Assembly (NCBI GenBank): GCA_003135635.1
Contig: PLCJ01000001.1
Coordinates: 216,623 to 262,367, forward strand
Length of the DNA: 45,745 nt
Direction of reading: 5' to 3'
DNA from: Candidatus Adlerbacteria bacterium
GTDB taxonomy: Bacteria; Patescibacteriota; Minisyncoccia; Phycocordibacterales; SBAW01
Shown here piece after piece: positions 38,483 to 45,745 of this stretch. Made by a program: the position numbers and the translations under genes. Under the pieces are notes generated by a model. It saw nothing but the letters and a program-made list of their open reading frames with translations, ran no database searches and was not told the DNA's origin. Numbering within the stretch: position 1 is the stretch's first letter; every line of letters starts with the position of its first letter.

Positions 38483-39594
38483 AAAGCCCCGAGAGATTCA
38501 TACAAGATATTTTAGCGACAACCGGTATCTCTCTTAATGGAGGAAATCCTTGGGATATACACGTGCACAACCCAGCGCTTTACCGCAGGGTGCTGAGCGA
38601 GGGCTCAATTGGTCTTGGTGAGTCATATATGGATGGATGGTGGGACTCTGAAAAACTTGATGAATTTTTTTATAGGATTTTTATTGCTGAGCTTCATGAG
38701 TACGTCGAACCGAAATTTCAAATGCTACAGCAAATATTTTTAGCGAAGTTTTTTAATTTACAGTCCAAGCGCAAAGCGTTTGAAGTAGGAGAGGCGCACT
38801 ATGATCTTGGGAATGATCTTTTCCAAATCATGCTTGATCCGCGGATGATCTACACCTGTGGGTATTGGAAAGAAGCCCGTGACCTTGAGTCGGCGCAAAT
38901 AGCAAAACTTGATCTTGTGTGCAGAAAAATCGGTTTGCACCCCGGTCAGAGAGTCCTTGATATTGGGTGTGGATGGGGAGGATTCGCCAAATTTGCGGCG
39001 GAGCGCTACGGGGTGAGCGTGGTCGGCATTACCGTCTCAAAAGAGCAAGCGGTGCTCGCTCGTGAAAAAACAAAAGGATTGCCAATAGAAATTTTGCTTC
39101 AGGATTATCGTGACGTACATGAACAATTTGACCACGTTATCTCTCTTGGCATGTTTGAGCATGTGGGAGAGAAAAACTATGGCGTATATGTGAAAACTAT
39201 ACTGCGTTGTTTAAAGCCGGGAGGATTGTTTCTTCTTCATACCATTGGAAGGAATGTATCCCAGAGTATTATTGATCCTTGGACGCAGAAGTATATTTTT
39301 CCCAATGGTATGCTTCCTTCCATACAACACATTGGAAAGGCTATTGAAGGCCTCTTTGTTATGGAAGACTGGCATAATTTTGGCGTGGATTACGATCGGA
39401 CGCTTATGGCCTGGCATAGTAGGTTTAGCGAAGGGTGGCCGAAATTAGAAAAAGAATATGGCAAGCGTTTTTTCCGTATGTGGCGGTATTGGCTTCTCTC
39501 AAGCGCAGCATCTTTTCGTTCTCGAAGTAACCAATTATGGCAGATAGTGCTTTCCCCAAAGGGGGTTCCTGGGGGATATGTATCCATTCGATGA
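38479..39594 (+). CDS. cfa: cyclopropane-fatty-acyl-phospholipid synthase family protein
   Basis: GLGESYMDGWWDSEKLDEFF, HYDLGNDLFQIMLDPRMIYTCGYW, VLDIGCGWGGFAKFAAERYGVSVVGITVSKEQ, FEHVGEKNY. Start at ATG 38479 overlapping the secA stop. Confidence 0.93.
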   Translation: MKSPERFIQDILATTGISLNGGNPWDIHVHNPALYRRVLSEGSIGLGESYMDGWWDSEKLDEFFYRIFIAELHEYVEPKFQMLQQIFLAKFFNLQSKRKAFEVGEAHYDLGNDLFQIMLDPRMIYTCGYWKEARDLESAQIAKLDLVCRKIGLHPGQRVLDIGCGWGGFAKFAAERYGVSVVGITVSKEQAVLAREKTKGLPIEILLQDYRDVHEQFDHVISLGMFEHVGEKNYGVYVKTILRCLKPGGLFLLHTIGRNVSQSIIDPWTQKYIFPNGMLPSIQHIGKAIEGLFVMEDWHNFGVDYDRTLMAWHSRFSEGWPKLEKEYGKRFFRMWRYWLLSSAASFRSRSNQLWQIVLSPKGVPGGYVSIR

Positions 39595-39606
39595 ACTTTT
39601 TTTCCT

Positions 39607-40344
39607 ATGATCCCTCTTACCTTTATTCCCGCCGCATTTTTTGCAGGAGTGCTTATGTTTTTAGCGCCCTGCACCCTCCCCATTGTGCCGGGATATTTAG
39701 CATTTATTGCGGGAGCGCAAAAGGGTGAAGTCCTCACCCGTCGAAAAATTCTTGTAAACGCAATCGCCTTTGTGGTGGGCTTTACGCTCATATTCGTGCT
39801 GCTCGGGGTATTTTCTGGAAGTATTGGTTTACTGCTCGGGCCCTGGCGGCAACTGCTTGGTCGGTTGGCGGGAGTCATGTTTATTCTCTTTGGTATCACG
39901 ATGCTCGGCCTCTTCCAAGTCCCCATGCTTTCTCGCTCGCATAATATCCAGGCACCCCATTTTTTGACTCTGGGTCGCTGGGAGAGTTCGCTTTTTTTGG
40001 GAATACTCTTTGCACTCGGTTGGAGTCCGTGTATTGGACCAATCCTCGGCACACTGCTTTTATTTGCTTCTATATCGGGAAGTGCACTACAAGGTGCACT
40101 CCTCCTTACCATTTTTTCTCTTGGTCTTGGAGTTCCGTTTATACTGAGCGCTCTGTGTATCAAAGAAATCAGTCGCTTTACCGTGCGTGCGGGAGTATTC
40201 ACCCGCATACTCTCTGTGTGTGCAGCCAGTATTCTTATTTTTCTTGGTGTGCTCATGGTTCTCGGGGACACGGGTCTTCTTATTTCGTGGGGATATGGCG
40301 CGCTTAGTTTTATTCACTACGACAATCTGCTGAAGTACATGTAA
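39607..40344 (+). CDS. cytochrome c biogenesis/DsbD transmembrane family protein (CcdA-like)
   Basis: LMFLAPCTLPIVPGYLAFIAGA and LGWSPCIGPILGTLL conserved Cys motifs; multi-TM. Confidence 0.9.
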   Translation: MIPLTFIPAAFFAGVLMFLAPCTLPIVPGYLAFIAGAQKGEVLTRRKILVNAIAFVVGFTLIFVLLGVFSGSIGLLLGPWRQLLGRLAGVMFILFGITMLGLFQVPMLSRSHNIQAPHFLTLGRWESSLFLGILFALGWSPCIGPILGTLLLFASISGSALQGALLLTIFSLGLGVPFILSALCIKEISRFTVRAGVFTRILSVCAASILIFLGVLMVLGDTGLLISWGYGALSFIHYDNLLKYM

Positions 40345-40391
40345 CTGTATGTGCATTGCCACACCATACCCTCTGGCATACAATATTTAGT

Positions 40392-40733
40392 ATGTTCATA
40401 CTGAAAGCCATTCTTAAAATAGTGCTCACCGCGGGAGCCCTTATCGGTATCGCCCATTTCGTGCCGGGGATTGCCATCACCAGTTTTTATTCTGCTTTTA
40501 TTGTAGCGGTTGTGTGGGGGCTCATCATGCTTTTCGTGCGCCCGGTGTTGGCGCTTCTGACCCTTCCCATCACACTCCTCACCCTTGGTCTTTTTACGTT
40601 TGTGCTGAATGCGCTTCTCTTCTGGTTTATTGCTACGTTTGTCTCAGGATTTACGGTCTTGGGCTTTGTTCCGGCTCTTGAAGGATCTGTGTGCCTCACC
40701 CTTGTGGGTTGGGTGCTCCACCTTTTGCTCTAG
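40392..40733 (+). CDS. small membrane protein, phage holin family 4 (PF04020)-like
   Basis: MLFVRPVLALLTLPITLLTLGLFTFVLNALLFWFIATFVSGFTV. ATG 40392 lies 7 nt after TACAAT. Confidence 0.8.
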   Translation: MFILKAILKIVLTAGALIGIAHFVPGIAITSFYSAFIVAVVWGLIMLFVRPVLALLTLPITLLTLGLFTFVLNALLFWFIATFVSGFTVLGFVPALEGSVCLTLVGWVLHLLL

Positions 40734-40737
40734 ACTC

Positions 40738-41724
40738 ATGGCACTTGTTGATGAGCTCACCATATATGCCTCGGCAGGAAGGGGCGGCGACGGCGCAGTG
40801 CGCTGGTTGCACCTTAAAGGAAGGGAGTATGCTGGCCCCGCAGGAGGCAATGGAGGGGATGGGGGCGATGTCTATATTGAGGGGGTACGGGATATTGCCC
40901 TTCTTGCGCGCTACCGGGGGGATAAAACCTTTCTTGCCGGCGATGGGGTTTCCGGTGGAGGGGATGGTCAGGACGGTCACCGAGGCAAGGATCTCGCCAT
41001 TAATTTGCCCGTGGGGAGTGTAATCATCAATAAAGAAACCGGGGAGCGCTACGAGCTCTTGCGCGAGCACGAGCGGAAACTGGTGCTCAAGGGTGGCCGG
41101 GGCGGAGCGGGGAATAAGGTATTTAAATCCTCGGTGAATCGCTCGCCGAGCAAAAGTATGCCCGGGGTTCAGGGCGAATCCGCCGATCTCTCAATCGAGC
41201 TTCGCCTTATCGCTGATGCAGGTCTTATTGGGCTCCCTAACGCGGGGAAGACCTCGCTTCTTAATGCGCTCACCAATGCCACGGCAAAAGTTGGTTCCTA
41301 TGCATTTACGACGCTTGATCCCAATCTCGGGATGCTGTACGGATACGTGCTTGCGGATATCCCGGGCCTCATAGAAGGCGCTTCAAGCGGTAAGGGCCTG
41401 GGAAGTAAATTCCTGCGGCATATCGCCCGCACCAAGCTCCTTGTTCACTGTGTATCTCTGGAATCTGACACTCCCTTAAAAGATTGGGAAACGGTTCGAA
41501 AGGAGCTCACTCAATTTGAAAAGGGAATGCTCAATGAAAAACCTGAATTACTTCTCTTAACGAAATCGGATACTAAAGACACTGCGTATATTGAAACGAT
41601 TGTAGAGAAGTTTCGCTCGAAAGGAAAAGAAAGCATTGTGATATCGGTGCTTGATGATCTATCGCTCGAGCGTTTTCAAAAAATCCTTACTCAGGAGCTC
41701 TCCCATTTGGTGGAGTTTTCATAA
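40738..41724 (+). CDS. obgE: GTPase ObgE/CgtA
   Basis: DELTIYASAGRGGDGAVRWLHLKGREYAGPAGGNGGDGGDVYI, GLIGLPNAGKTSLLNALTNA, TTLDPNLGML, ADIPGLIEGAS. Start revised from 40609. Confidence 0.95.
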   Translation: MALVDELTIYASAGRGGDGAVRWLHLKGREYAGPAGGNGGDGGDVYIEGVRDIALLARYRGDKTFLAGDGVSGGGDGQDGHRGKDLAINLPVGSVIINKETGERYELLREHERKLVLKGGRGGAGNKVFKSSVNRSPSKSMPGVQGESADLSIELRLIADAGLIGLPNAGKTSLLNALTNATAKVGSYAFTTLDPNLGMLYGYVLADIPGLIEGASSGKGLGSKFLRHIARTKLLVHCVSLESDTPLKDWETVRKELTQFEKGMLNEKPELLLLTKSDTKDTAYIETIVEKFRSKGKESIVISVLDDLSLERFQKILTQELSHLVEFS

Positions 41725-41771
41725 AAAAGTTTTTGCTTTGCGTGTGACCCTGAGGTATATTGCCTGTATCC

Positions 41772-43190
41772 ATGGCAGTGTATCGGCCAACTATTGGTCT
41801 TGAAATTCACGCAGAGCTCAAAACCATAACGAAAATGTTTTGTGGGTGTCGCAATGACCCCGATGAGCGTCAGCCAAACCGAAATATTTGTCCCGTATGT
41901 ATGGCGCATCCCGGGACGCTTCCGGTCATTAATAAGGAAGCAGTGCACAAAACACTTCTTGTGGGCAGTGCGCTCGGAGGGACACTGGCTACCTACTCTG
42001 AGTTTGATCGCAAAAATTATTTTTACCCCGATATTCCGAAGGGCTACCAAATCAGTCAGTATGCCTACCCCTTGGTCTTGGGCGGCACGCTTGCGGGCGT
42101 TCCCATCACCCGGGTGCATCTTGAGGAAGACACCGCACGCTCGCAGCACGAGGGAGAGAAAAGTTTAATTGACTACAATCGCGCTGGTGTGCCGCTTATG
42201 GAGCTCGTGACCGAACCCGCAATCCATACGGCTGCTCAGGCAAGCAATTTTGCACGCGAGCTGCAACTTCTTTTGCGCTACCTCAGTGTCGGGGAGGCGA
42301 ATATGGAAAAAGGGGAAATGCGTGTTGAGGCAAATATTTCCCTCAGCACCAACGATACGCTTGGTACCAAGGTTGAAATAAAAAATATCAATTCCTTCCG
42401 TAGCGTCGAGAAGGCAATTGCCTATGAGATTGAGCGCCAAAGCGCTGTCCTTGAGAAGGGAGATATTGTCCTTCAAGAAACTCGTGGTTGGGATGATATA
42501 CGACAAATAACCTTCTCGCAGCGCAAAAAAGAATCCTCCCATGATTATCGCTATTTTCCCGATCCTGATCTGCCGAAACTTCTCATATCGGACATTGAAG
42601 ATTTCTCTTTAGAGCATCTTACTGCGCAGCTCGGCGAGCTGCCGGCACAGCGTCGTGTGCGCTACCATAGCCTCGGTCTTAAGCCGGACGATGCTGATAT
42701 GTTTGTGCGCGAGCCTCTCTTCGGAAATTTTTTTGATGTTGTACTGAAGAGAGCAACTCCTGAACTTACACTGCTTGCAGCAAATTACCTGGCGAGTGAT
42801 ATCGCGGGAAAATACGAACGCAAAGAGATGCAAGAAAACTGGTTGGTTGATCGCTCAAATGCGAAGCGATTTAGTACACTCATGGAAATGGTCATTGAAG
42901 GAAAACTTTCCTCCCGTGGAGCAAAAGATACGTTGGCCCTGATGCTAAGAAGTACAGAGAATCCGGAAGAGCTAGCAGCGCACAACAACCTCCTTCAGGA
43001 GAGTAACACTGCGGCACTCAGCACTATCGTAGCTAAGATTTTAAAAGAGCAGCCACAGGTTGCCCTTGAGTACAAATCTGGAAAGGGGAGTGCACTGCAA
43101 TTTTTGGTGGGACAAGCGATGAAAGAAAGTGCCGGTAGAGCAAATCCCGCAACGCTCATCGAACTTATACAAGAGGCTCTTAAAGTGTAG
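41772..43190 (+). CDS. gatB: Asp-tRNA(Asn)/Glu-tRNA(Gln) amidotransferase subunit B
   Basis: YRPTIGLEIHAELKTITKMFCGC, ICPVCMAHPGTLPVIN, RKNYFYPDIPKGYQISQY, EDTARSQH, DYNRAGVPLMELVTEP. Confidence 0.96.
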   Translation: MAVYRPTIGLEIHAELKTITKMFCGCRNDPDERQPNRNICPVCMAHPGTLPVINKEAVHKTLLVGSALGGTLATYSEFDRKNYFYPDIPKGYQISQYAYPLVLGGTLAGVPITRVHLEEDTARSQHEGEKSLIDYNRAGVPLMELVTEPAIHTAAQASNFARELQLLLRYLSVGEANMEKGEMRVEANISLSTNDTLGTKVEIKNINSFRSVEKAIAYEIERQSAVLEKGDIVLQETRGWDDIRQITFSQRKKESSHDYRYFPDPDLPKLLISDIEDFSLEHLTAQLGELPAQRRVRYHSLGLKPDDADMFVREPLFGNFFDVVLKRATPELTLLAANYLASDIAGKYERKEMQENWLVDRSNAKRFSTLMEMVIEGKLSSRGAKDTLALMLRSTENPEELAAHNNLLQESNTAALSTIVAKILKEQPQVALEYKSGKGSALQFLVGQAMKESAGRANPATLIELIQEALKV

Positions 43191-43208
43191 GAAGGTTTTA
43201 CACAGGGA

Positions 43209-43235
43209 TGACTTCCGTAGCGGAAGTCATTTTCC
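43209..43235 (+). terminator. putative terminator / operator palindrome
   Basis: Perfect inverted repeat ATGACTTCCG-TAG-CGGAAGTCAT followed by TTTT, just upstream of the -10 TATACT. Confidence 0.65.
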
Positions 43236-43249
43236 GGTATACTTACGGC

Positions 43250-43972
43250 ATGGACGAACTAGAAATCTCGGGTAAGCGATACATCTCGTCTCGGCAGGCA
43301 GCAAAGGACCATAAATATCATCCAGATTATATCGGCCAGCTTATTCGAGCAAAAAAAGTAATAGGTCTAAAAGTGGGCAGAGCTTGGTATGTTGAGGCCG
43401 ATGCCCTCAATGATTATTTCAATACAGAAGCTTTTTCTAAAGTGAAAGAGGAAAAGATCATACCTATCAGTGTGGATGTCCCCAGATCTTTTCCCCCCGT
43501 CGCTGTTGCTGTGGAAACAGTTGTATCTTCCCCTGTACACAAGATGGGTACTGCTGAAAAGTCCAGGGCGTCTGCTGAGGAAGATAAGCCAACGATTCTT
43601 CATATTAGAAAACTTACGGATGAAGTATTTGAAAATGATATAATAAAAAACAAAGGACGATTAACATATAGCACAGACAGCGGACCCCTTTTTCCTCCCA
43701 TTGAAAGAAAATCTAAACAAACTCTCCCTTTGGTGGCGCCACCCTATCAATCGCACATTATCAGTAGGGAGCCGTATTCTGAAATAGTTAGAAAAAATTA
43801 CACGCTACCCGTATTGGCCCTTGGTCTCATCGGTATAGTAACTATTCTTCTGAGCGCTCTGGTGTCAATTGGAAGTGCCTCAATCCTCTCCATGGGGAGC
43901 GATGGACAGGTCGCAGCGGCGATTTCCTTTGACGGTGCCTACTTGGCGTCACTTATGCAATTTGTCAAATAA
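43250..43972 (+). CDS. HTH/excisionase-like N-terminal domain protein with a C-terminal TM segment
   Basis: RYISSRQAAKDHKYHPDYIGQLIRAKKVIGLKVGRAWYVEADALNDYF, then TLPVLALGLIGIVTILLSALVSIG. ATG 43250 lies 6 nt after TATACT; the track uses 43208. Confidence 0.7.
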   Translation: MDELEISGKRYISSRQAAKDHKYHPDYIGQLIRAKKVIGLKVGRAWYVEADALNDYFNTEAFSKVKEEKIIPISVDVPRSFPPVAVAVETVVSSPVHKMGTAEKSRASAEEDKPTILHIRKLTDEVFENDIIKNKGRLTYSTDSGPLFPPIERKSKQTLPLVAPPYQSHIISREPYSEIVRKNYTLPVLALGLIGIVTILLSALVSIGSASILSMGSDGQVAAAISFDGAYLASLMQFVK

Positions 43973-44345
43973 TAGATTTTACTTCTGAATATACACCGCT
44001 GAATTACTTGCATCTAGTAAAGAGCTAAAATTGATCTGAAAAACCTTAAGATTGATGAGTATCGTTTATCCGATATTCTTTTTATAGGTAAAAATGATCA
44101 TATTTTGAAATCTTTATCGGATAATCGATTTTTTATATAGATTTGTTTACCAAGAAATGTTTCAGATGCTATTTATAAGCATATTACTGGGGTACAGGTA
44201 AGGGCTCCAATACTAAAAAGTCTTGATTTAAAAAGGGTGCTTTCCTGAGGTCTTTGACCTCATTTACCTTATATATCCACAGTATATCTGAGGAATCGTT
44301 CTTATCCTTGTAAGGGCGCTGCGGTACTATGGTTCTCACAGGGTA

Positions 44346-44378
44346 AGGTCGCTCGGCGACCTGGCCCATTTTTTTATT
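44346..44378 (+). terminator. putative hairpin terminator in the intergenic region
   Basis: AGGTCGC-TCG-GCGACCT followed by GGCCCATTTTTTTATTTT. Confidence 0.5.
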
Positions 44379-44459
44379 TTAATCCACGTATAACTTCATT
44401 CTCTCACACTAAATATAGCAACAGCCGAACTCTCTATGTAAACAAAAGTCTTTTCGGAC

Positions 44460-45745
44460 ATGAACTCAGATAATAAATTTTCTTTAAAGACGTTCGATCA
44501 GCCGATGCTTTCAAGTCGTAAAGCAGCAAGGCTTTTGAAATGTGCCCCAGACTACATCGGTAAGCTGTGTCGTGAAGGCAAGCTCGAAGGTGTCCGTACA
44601 AAAAATGCTTGGCTGGTAAGTCAAGCATCCTTGGAACTCTTTCAAGAAAATCGAGAGATTCTCAAGGCACAACGCTCCACCGCCCTTGCGCAAGAACGAA
44701 AGCAGAAGATTGAGGAATACCGCCAACAAAACGGTATCCCACTCAAATCAAAACGTCCGCTTGGACCATTTCTTTCAGGAGTAACCGCACTCGTTATTGG
44801 AAGTATATTTTTGTTTGGGGGAATCACTTCAGCAAATGTACTGCGCCATTCTTTTTTGCAAAACTTTCTTCCGGCGGCAGTTGCAGAACTAAACTCACCA
44901 TTTTTTGGAGGATCTCCGCTTCAGATAACTATTCCATCGTTAGGGGGCATTGCTGGCGGTCAAACATCTTTTGTTTCCAATATTGGTGACTCTATCTCTG
45001 GCATACATGATGTTCTATCAAATTTGTTCTCGTCCTTCTTTGCTCCCAATCATTCAGTAGTTACTGTTGTGTCGCCTACACCGGCGCCTGCAGAAAATAT
45101 ACAAGCAGTAGCACAACCTCAACAAACGGTTTCCTCATCAACTCCATCAACGCCAAAAATTACAACGACGCAAGGAACAACGATTGTGCAACAGAATACC
45201 TATCCTGTTATTGAACGTGTTGTTACGCAAACTGCAGGTGGAGTTACGGAAGATGAGCTCACTACACGTCTTCAAGAATTAGGTAATGCACTACGGCAGG
45301 AGCTGTATGCAAATGCTGGTAATAACACGACACCAACATATGCAAGCGGTGGCTTTACTAATTCTATAGCACTGAGCAATCGTATCGACAACTTGAGCAA
45401 CGTTACGATTTCAAACGGAACGCTAACAGGCGGGACGGCAACTGGCCTACTTGCACTTACAGTAACCGGACAGACAACGCTCACCAACGCCTCAACGACA
45501 CAACTAACCGTCAGCAACAATACATATCTGGCAACCGCTGGAGGCAATGTGGGGATCGGCACCACCTCACCCTTCACCACCCTTACGGTTCAAGGCAACG
45601 GCTTCTTCTCCGGGAACTTGACTGCAGCAAATGTGACCGCCACCGGCACCTTGGCACTAACCGGACAAGCAACGTTTACCTATGCTTCAACAACACAACT
45701 AACCGTCAGCAACAACACCTACCTTGCAACTGCAGGAGGCAACGT
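44460..45745 (+). CDS. large repeat-containing surface protein with HTH-like N terminus (runs off the window)
   Basis: MNSDNKFSLKTFDQPMLSSRKAARLLKCAPDYIGKLCREGKLEGVRTKNAWLVSQASLELF, TM GPFLSGVTALVIGSIFLFGGI, then Ser/Thr-rich region and VGIGTTSPFTTLTVQGNGFFSGNL repeats. Open to the window end, so absent from the ORF track. Confidence 0.8.
   Translation, partial: MNSDNKFSLKTFDQPMLSSRKAARLLKCAPDYIGKLCREGKLEGVRTKNAWLVSQASLELFQENREILKAQRSTALAQERKQKIEEYRQQNGIPLKSKRPLGPFLSGVTALVIGSIFLFGGITSANVLRHSFLQNFLPAAVAELNSPFFGGSPLQITIPSLGGIAGGQTSFVSNIGDSISGIHDVLSNLFSSFFAPNHSVVTVVSPTPAPAENIQAVAQPQQTVSSSTPSTPKITTTQGTTIVQQNTYPVIERVVTQTAGGVTEDELTTRLQELGNALRQELYANAGNNTTPTYASGGFTNSIALSNRIDNLSNVTISNGTLTGGTATGLLALTVTGQTTLTNASTTQLTVSNNTYLATAGGNVGIGTTSPFTTLTVQGNGFFSGNLTAANVTATGTLALTGQATFTYASTTQLTVSNNTYLATAGGN
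45504..45745 (+). repeat. 195-bp (65-aa) in-frame tandem repeat, second copy truncated by the window end
   Basis: CTAACCGTCAGCAACAA at 45504 recurs at 45699; protein STTQLTVSNNTYLATAGGN appears in both copies. Confidence 0.85.

Noticed and set aside
39390-40271. 293-aa minus-strand ORF
   Set aside because: Antisense to cfa and the CcdA-like gene, Ser/Arg/Pro-rich composition expected from shadow frames.
44184-44369. 61-aa minus-strand ORF (MGQVAERPYPVRTIVPQRPYKDKND...)
   Set aside because: No recognisable family and overlaps hairpins; could be a gene remnant but support is too weak to call.
1-45745. CRISPR arrays, transposons, prophage or restriction/defence systems
   Set aside because: No regularly spaced direct repeats, transposase, integrase, nuclease or methylase-defence genes were seen; the holin-like protein at 40392 is isolated among housekeeping genes.
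1-45745. Alternative genetic code (UGA recoding)
   Set aside because: Conserved genes end sensibly at TGA, TAA and TAG (for example murD, murC and secA end with TGA at ATGA overlaps) and no in-frame UGA is needed for conserved motifs.

Overview
The window looks like a chromosomal segment from a reduced-genome bacterium, most likely Patescibacteria/CPR and possibly Parcubacteria. That placement is inferred from gene style and was not checked by phylogeny. It opens on the 3' end of a 16S rRNA gene (about 1-55), followed by tRNA-Ile(GAT) and tRNA-Leu(CAG), with no 23S downstream. Then come a pseudopilin, a DUF2061-like membrane protein divergent from a CysH-like protein, a PF03640-like lipoprotein, a DHH phosphoesterase, murD-murC-rsmI and a VirD4/TraD-like ATPase. 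A surface-polysaccharide locus of about 25 kb follows (9.6-34.4 kb), with about nine GT4-like glycosyltransferases, a GT2-like enzyme, epimerases, a short nucleotide-sugar dehydrogenase, gmd, a DegT aminotransferase, methyltransferases, a Wzx-like flippase and an O-antigen ligase/polymerase with a TPR tail. The window ends with murB, secA, a CFA synthase, ccdA, a small holin-like membrane protein, obgE, gatB and two proteins that start with a similar HTH-like domain; the second is a repeat-rich surface protein running off the window. The most striking observation combines three signals. (i) The 16S 3' tail keeps helix 45 with its GGAA loop, but the segment aligned to GGAUCACCUCC reads GGAACAATTCA, so the anti-Shine-Dalgarno is absent. 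(ii) Almost no gene has a Shine-Dalgarno; many first genes have an (often extended) -10 box, (TGn)TAnnnT, ending only 6-8 nt before ATG/GTG, as expected for leaderless mRNAs. (iii) Many internal genes start by ATGA overlap with the upstream stop. Together these suggest an SD-independent translation system. Two unexplained structured intergenic RNA candidates flank murB (34.53-34.61 kb and 35.72-35.98 kb).
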